A stretch of 11,013 nucleotides of DNA from Candidatus Rifleibacteriota bacterium (lineage in GTDB: Bacteria; Muiribacteriota; Ozemobacteria; Ozemobacterales; Ozemobacteraceae), in assembly GCA_028691595.1 (NCBI GenBank), contig JAQUZA010000075.1, positions 1 to 11,013 on the forward strand, in the 5' to 3' direction. This document shows positions 7,328 to 11,013 of the stretch, in pieces. The first letter of the stretch is position 1. Every line of letters begins with the position of its first letter. The notes below the pieces were generated by a model. It was not told the origin of the DNA and made no database searches. It worked only from the letters and a program-made list of their open reading frames with translations. Both the position numbers and the translations under genes were made by a program.

Positions 7328-8077
7328 TCAGATTTCAAGGCCCACTCTCAGGCCGGTAAACGAATGTAACTGCTCCAGGGCAAGGCCTATGCCGGGCATA
7401 AATGAATCACGGTTGAGTGAATCATGCCTGATAGTAAGTGTTTGGCCGATGTCGCCAAAAATGACTTCCTGGTGGGCCACCAGACCGGGTAGGCGGACAG
7501 AGTGAATCGGCACCTCATCAGGTGAGGATTCATCGCTGATCCCAAGTTCTTCGAGAATATTCTGGCGTGTCCTGATAGCTGTTCCTGAAGGCTTGTCGAG
7601 TTTCTGCGGGTGGTGCAGCTCGATGATTTCAGCGCTTTTCATAAAGCGGGCAGCTTTGCGGGCGAAATCCATCATCAGAATTGCCCCAATGGCAAAATTT
7701 GGTACGATCATTACTCCGGTTGCCATTTTCTGGGCGAGGTTATCGAGTTTAACCTGGTCTTCCTGGCTGATGCCGGTTGTGCCGATGAGCACTGCGACTT
7801 TGGCCTGCAGACAAACAGCTGCATTTGCAACTACGGTATCGGGGGTCGTAAAGTCAATAGCCGCATCAATATGGGTTTCAGAGATAGTTGTCTGAAGATT
7901 CTGGGAAATAAGGATACCGGTAGCGCCCAGACCAAGTACTGCGCCCAGATCATCGCCGGCTCTATTTGTATCGATGCCGGCCGCAAGTTCATAGTTGTTA
8001 TGAGACAGCAGGTATCTGCAGACAACCTGCCCCATTTTTCCTGCACAACCGATTACTGCAATTTTTTTTCTCTTCAT
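7328..8077 (-). CDS. dapB: 4-hydroxy-tetrahydrodipicolinate reductase
   Basis: DapB is the NAD(P)H-dependent cytoplasmic reductase that converts 4-hydroxy-tetrahydrodipicolinate to tetrahydrodipicolinate, on the way to diaminopimelate and lysine. The N-terminal Rossmann motif GCAGKMG (10-16) binds the cofactor. The family blocks DFTTPD (75-80), GTTG (99-102) and PNFAIG (126-131) follow. The signature ELHHPQKLDKPSGTA (153-167) contains the catalytic His155/His156 and Lys159. The C-terminal block RLPGLVAHQEVIFG (195-208) is present. At 249 residues it is close to the usual 240-275. The start at 8077 has GAGG five bases upstream. It lies 18 bases from the dut stop and is the last gene of the aminotransferase-dut-dapB cluster. 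No terminator follows, so transcription may continue into the 79-residue gene. Confidence 0.96.
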   Translation of the reverse strand: MKRKKIAVIGCAGKMGQVVCRYLLSHNNYELAAGIDTNRAGDDLGAVLGLGATGILISQNLQTTISETHIDAAIDFTTPDTVVANAAVCLQAKVAVLIGTTGISQEDQVKLDNLAQKMATGVMIVPNFAIGAILMMDFARKAARFMKSAEIIELHHPQKLDKPSGTAIRTRQNILEELGISDESSPDEVPIHSVRLPGLVAHQEVIFGDIGQTLTIRHDSLNRDSFMPGIGLALEQLHSFTGLRVGLEI

Positions 8078-8095
8078 TTTTACCTCGTGAATTTA

Positions 8096-8542
8096 CTATC
8101 TGATACCCGTTGAACCGAATCCGCCTTCGCCCCGGTCAGAAACATCGAGCTTCTGAGCTGACTGTAAGCAAACTTCGGTGACCCTTGAAAAAACCATTTG
8201 TGCAATGCGCATTCCAGGCTCGACAACAAAATCTTTGTCGCCGTGATTGATCAGGATTACGCAAACTTCACCACGATAGTCGCTGTCGATGGTGCCTGGA
8301 GAATTCAATACTGTCACCGCATGTTTTGCAGCCAGACCGGAACGCGGCCTTATCTGAGCCTCAAGACCCGCAGGCATGCTTATGCGCAGACCTGTCGGCA
8401 CCATGGCGTGTTTCCCGGGGGCGAGAACGGCATGGGCGCAGGCACACAGATCATAACCTGCAGAACCCGGTGTGGCCATGACTGGCATGGCTGCACCGGG
8501 CTGATTATCTATCTGTATTTGAACTACAGGTTGTTCAGGCAT
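8096..8542 (-). CDS. dut: Deoxyuridine 5'-triphosphate nucleotidohydrolase (dUTPase)
   Basis: Dut hydrolyses dUTP to dUMP and pyrophosphate, keeping uracil out of DNA and feeding dTMP synthesis. It works as a homotrimer in the cytoplasm. All five family motifs are present in order: PGSAGYDL (25-32), PRSGLA (66-71), GTIDSDYRG (83-91) with catalytic Asp86 and the uracil-facing Tyr89, RIAQMVF (112-118), and the flexible C-terminal arm RGEGGFGSTG (137-146). At 148 residues it has the standard trimeric length. I chose the ATG at 8542 because the protein then begins just before the first conserved strand. The frame stays open upstream to 8674, but that part lies inside the aminotransferase gene and has no Dut similarity. 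The start overlaps the aminotransferase stop (ATGCCTGA), and the upstream ribosome site is weak, so translational coupling is likely. Confidence 0.95.
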   Translation of the reverse strand: MPEQPVVQIQIDNQPGAAMPVMATPGSAGYDLCACAHAVLAPGKHAMVPTGLRISMPAGLEAQIRPRSGLAAKHAVTVLNSPGTIDSDYRGEVCVILINHGDKDFVVEPGMRIAQMVFSRVTEVCLQSAQKLDVSDRGEGGFGSTGIR

Positions 8543-9773
8543 TGACACTCGCGGTCTTTTCCTGGTGGTTCTCGGCATCTTCGAGCTGTTTAAACTGCTT
8601 AACAGCCACGGCCAGAGCATCCATCGCCTTTTCAAGTTTGGCCACTTCAAGCACATAGCTGATGCGAATTTCATCGAGTCCGAGGCCCGGGTTAACGTAG
8701 AATCCAGCGGCAGGGGCCACCAGAACCGAGCTTCCCTGATGAACGAAATCAGTCAGCAACCATGCGGCAAAACGGTCTGCATTCTTTATCGGCAACTTTG
8801 CGATTACATAAAAGGCTCCGGTTGGAGTTTTGCATACTACGCCCGGAATTTTGGCCAGGCCGGTCATTACTGCGTCGCGGCGGCGCTGATACTCATCGAG
8901 AATTGGCTGAAAGTATGAGGGATCCATGAGGATTCCGGCTCTGGCTCCCCATTGTTCAATAGTTGGCGAACTCAGGCGAGCCTGGGCAAACTTCATGCAG
9001 GCACCCATTACTTCGCGATTTTTGCTGGCAATGAGACCAATGCGGGCACCACAGGCTGAATAGCGTTTTGAGATGCTGTCGATCAGAATGGCGTGCTGGC
9101 TCATTCCGGGGATCTGCAGGATTGAAGTATGTTGCAGGCCGTCATAGGTGAATTCACGATATACTTCGTCTGAAATCACGTAAACATTGTGCTTCTTGGC
9201 AACTGCAGCCAGTTCTTCAAGGGTCTGTTTTGAATAAACTGTGCCGGTGGGGTTGTTGGGGTTGCAGATGAGAATGGCTCTGGTGCGCTCAGTGATCGCT
9301 TTTTCGATTGCAGCGGCGGGGGGCAGTTGAAAACCGTCTTCAGCGTAGGTAGTGAGAGCTTTCAGCTTAACACCGGTCTCAAAGGCAATGCCATTGTAAT
9401 TGGTGTAGAAGGGTTCAAAAACAATGACTTCGTCACCGGCATCGCATATCGATAAAAAGGCAAAGAAAATGGCCTCGCTGCCACCGGTGGTAACAATAAT
9501 ATCTTCAGACACCAGGTCTATGCTGTTCTGTTTATAGTAACCGGCAAAAGCTTCCACCAGAAAGTCTTCGCCCTGAGAAGGACTGTAGGCCAGAACTTCC
9601 TGGTCAAAATTGCGAATTGCATCCCGGATTGGCTTTGGCGTTGGTATGTCGGGTTGGCCAATATTGAGCGGAAATACGTTTACGCCTTTTTTGCGTGCGG
9701 CAACGGCGAGCGGGATGAGTTTGCGGATTGGTGATGCCTGCATGTCGCGGGCTCTGACAGAAACTTTCTTCAT
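8535..9773 (-). CDS. PLP-dependent class I/II aminotransferase (aspartate aminotransferase family)
   Basis: This fold-type I PLP enzyme probably transfers amino groups between an amino acid and 2-oxoglutarate or another oxo acid in the cytoplasm. Visible elements are the N-terminal LNIGQPDIPTP (36-46), TTGGSEA (95-101) for phosphate binding, NPNNPTGTVY (171-180) with Asn174, SDEVYREF (201-208) with Asp202 and Tyr205, and SISKRYSACGARIG (233-246). Lys236 is the Schiff-base lysine. RISYV (370-374) carries the substrate-carboxylate Arg370. At 412 residues it has the normal family length. The ATG at 9773 has AAAGGA eight bases upstream. It is the first gene of the cluster with dut and dapB. The position next to dapB suggests a role in the aspartate/lysine branch, but the motifs do not fix the substrate. 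It does not look like LL-diaminopimelate aminotransferase from the N-terminal motif. Confidence 0.92.
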   Translation of the reverse strand: MKKVSVRARDMQASPIRKLIPLAVAARKKGVNVFPLNIGQPDIPTPKPIRDAIRNFDQEVLAYSPSQGEDFLVEAFAGYYKQNSIDLVSEDIIVTTGGSEAIFFAFLSICDAGDEVIVFEPFYTNYNGIAFETGVKLKALTTYAEDGFQLPPAAAIEKAITERTRAILICNPNNPTGTVYSKQTLEELAAVAKKHNVYVISDEVYREFTYDGLQHTSILQIPGMSQHAILIDSISKRYSACGARIGLIASKNREVMGACMKFAQARLSSPTIEQWGARAGILMDPSYFQPILDEYQRRRDAVMTGLAKIPGVVCKTPTGAFYVIAKLPIKNADRFAAWLLTDFVHQGSSVLVAPAAGFYVNPGLGLDEIRISYVLEVAKLEKAMDALAVAVKQFKQLEDAENHQEKTASVNA

Positions 9774-9835
9774 TACCAGTGTCCTTTCCGGAATTCCATT
9801 GCTTGCTCGATAAACGAGCGTGTGTGTCTGAAGAA

Positions 9836-9851
9836 TGTAACTCTAATCACA
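9836..9851. promoter_or_regulatory. CRP-type palindrome TGTAA-N6-TCACA
   Basis: TGTAA (9836-9840), six bases, then TCACA (9847-9851) match the CRP/cAMP-receptor consensus TGTGA-N6-TCACA at nine of ten core positions. The flanking A9835/T9852 also pair. It sits between the divergent aminotransferase and lipoprotein genes. A weak aminotransferase promoter (TTGAAA at 9858-9863 and TTACAT at 9835-9840, minus strand) would overlap it. For the lipoprotein gene it would lie roughly 58-60 bases upstream of a start near 9901-9904. Whether the organism has a CRP protein cannot be seen here. Confidence 0.4.
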
Positions 9852-9912
9852 TGATTCTTTCAATCTTTTGTTTCTAAGGTTTAGTGCAAATAATACCGAA
9901 AAGTATGCTTGA

Positions 9913-11013
9913 ATGAAAAAAATTAGAATATTTGCCATTTTCTTATTAATTATTGCCCTGATGTCTCATGCTGGTTGTATGAGCACAGATAAGCCTGCGC
10001 ACGGAGGACTGGCCGGCCTGGTCACCGACTCTTCCGGTAACCCTCTCAGCGGTGTCAAGATCGCGACCACCGAGGCTTCGACAATGAGCGATGTCTACGG
10101 CAAGTGGGCACTGTCTTCGCTTCAGCCGCAGATAACCCAGGTTATTGCCTCGCGCGAAAATTACCAGGCGCAGACCCGGAACGTTGAAGTTCTGAGCGGC
10201 GAAACCGTCTCGGGAGTCAACTTCTCGTTGCCGTCTGATTCTGAAATTTACGATATTATAGTCAGCGATGTTACCTCAAGCCGGGCCAGAATAACCTTTT
10301 ATACCAGATTTCAGTCGCGTGCCAGCATAAAATACGGGGCCAATGCCCTGATGGATAAAAACACTGCCGCTGATGCTGAACTGGTTTTTCAGCATCAATA
10401 CCAGCTTGAAGGCCTTACGCCGGCAACCACCTGGAAATATCAGTGTCTGGCAACCGATAAGACTGGTAGAACTCTGGCTTCAGATATCAGAACGTTCAAT
10501 ACCCCGGCAACAACCAGGGGTGTTTCTCCAACAGGCTTGGAACTGGCGAAGGCTGCCAACAGCAACGCTATTCAGCTGAAATGGAATGCCGATTCAAGCG
10601 CAGATTTTGCCGGTTTCAATATCTACCGGGCGCAATCGGTTCAGGGCCCTTTCAGCCTTGTGGGCAGCGGTGTTGTGATGCAAAATTCATATCTGGACAA
10701 CAATGTCAGGCCCGGAGTTAAATACTATTACCGCATTACCAGACTCTCAGGATCGGGTGACGAATCATCTCCATCAACGACAGAACCGTTTCTCATGCCC
10801 GGGATACTCAGCGAGAATGTCGTCTGGACGGTTCAGGAATCGCCGTATTATCTGACCGGCGATCTGATAATTGCGGCCAACGCCAGCCTGGTTGTCGATA
10901 AGGGAGTTACCGTATCGATGGCCAGAGGTGACCAGTGGGATGCAGATTCAGCCGGTGACCTGATCGACATCACCGTTCAGGGTACGCTGATGGTTCAGGG
11001 CACAACGGCTCAG
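9913..11013 (+). CDS. Modular surface lipoprotein with FN3-like domains (C-terminus outside window)
   Basis: The first 367 residues of a secreted protein whose frame is still open at the window end. A basic start (MKKIR) and hydrophobic stretch (6-18) lead to MSHAGC, with Cys22 as the likely lipidated residue. His at -3 is unusual for a lipobox, so simple secretion is the alternative. Next come a carboxypeptidase-regulatory-like beta-sandwich (about 31-106, with GLVTDSSGNPLSGVKI) and a fibronectin-III domain like that of purple acid phosphatases (about 111-198, ending in TFNTP). A second FN3-like domain follows (about 204-296, with LKWNAD and YYYRI). From about 300 the sequence reads like the start of a parallel beta-helix (GDLIIAANASLVVDKGVTV, then VQGTLMVQGTT). 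No enzyme motif is visible in this part. The ribosome site is poor. It diverges from the aminotransferase gene. The role is probably at the cell surface, with ligand unknown. Confidence 0.85.
   Translation, partial: MKKIRIFAIFLLIIALMSHAGCMSTDKPAHGGLAGLVTDSSGNPLSGVKIATTEASTMSDVYGKWALSSLQPQITQVIASRENYQAQTRNVEVLSGETVSGVNFSLPSDSEIYDIIVSDVTSSRARITFYTRFQSRASIKYGANALMDKNTAADAELVFQHQYQLEGLTPATTWKYQCLATDKTGRTLASDIRTFNTPATTRGVSPTGLELAKAANSNAIQLKWNADSSADFAGFNIYRAQSVQGPFSLVGSGVVMQNSYLDNNVRPGVKYYYRITRLSGSGDESSPSTTEPFLMPGILSENVVWTVQESPYYLTGDLIIAANASLVVDKGVTVSMARGDQWDADSAGDLIDITVQGTLMVQGTTAQ

Noticed and set aside
7610..8113. A 167-residue open frame antisense to dapB
   Set aside because: It overlaps a gene with clear family motifs, and its translation is cysteine-rich and low in family-like pattern, with no ribosome site noted.
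8543..8674. A longer dut start at 8674 (44 extra residues)
   Set aside because: The extra part lies entirely within the aminotransferase gene, reads like out-of-frame sequence and precedes the normal Dut start; the ATG at 8542 gives the standard length.
9805..9819. Hairpin GCTCG-N5-CGAGC as a terminator
   Set aside because: No T run follows on either strand, and it sits in the leader of the aminotransferase gene. It may be a leader structure but nothing more can be supported.

Overview
The window looks like chromosome from a Gram-negative (diderm) bacterium of roughly balanced base composition. A putative lipoprotein with a secreted modular body, a DapB of the diaminopimelate pathway and Shine-Dalgarno-led genes support this. 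I cannot place the organism firmly. The mix of a very large membrane adenylate cyclase, a PMCA-type calcium pump and a modular beta-helix lipoprotein is compatible with a little-studied lineage such as Riflebacteria, but that is only an impression. I see no mobile element, CRISPR array, tRNA or rRNA.

Layout: (1) 1-654, minus strand: a creatininase-family amidohydrolase, cut by the window edge at its C-terminus. (2) 655-856: a divergent intergenic region with an extended -10 promoter facing each way. (3) 857-6919, plus strand: a two-gene operon of a 1018-residue receptor-like class III adenylate cyclase and a 990-residue P-type calcium ATPase, 33 bp apart. (4) 6946-7247, minus strand: a 79-residue protein of unknown function with a near-perfect ribosome binding site and its own hairpin terminator. 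(5) 7328-9773, minus strand: a tight aminotransferase - dut - dapB cluster (order of transcription). (6) 9774-9912: a divergent intergenic region with a near-consensus CRP-type palindrome. (7) 9913-11013, plus strand: the first 367 residues of a surface lipoprotein with a carboxypeptidase-regulatory-like domain, two fibronectin-III-like domains and the start of a beta-helix region. The gene continues beyond the window.

How the genes fit together: the cyclase and the calcium pump are probably co-transcribed, which suggests a link between an extracytoplasmic stimulus, cAMP and calcium export. The aminotransferase/dut/dapB cluster is housekeeping metabolism: amino-group transfer, dUTP removal and lysine/diaminopimelate synthesis. 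The CRP-like site at 9836-9851 raises the possibility that the cAMP made by the cyclase acts locally on the aminotransferase or lipoprotein promoter. The points most worth checking are the cyclase-pump pairing, the extra membrane segment pair in the pump, the CRP-like site and the orphan 79-residue gene.
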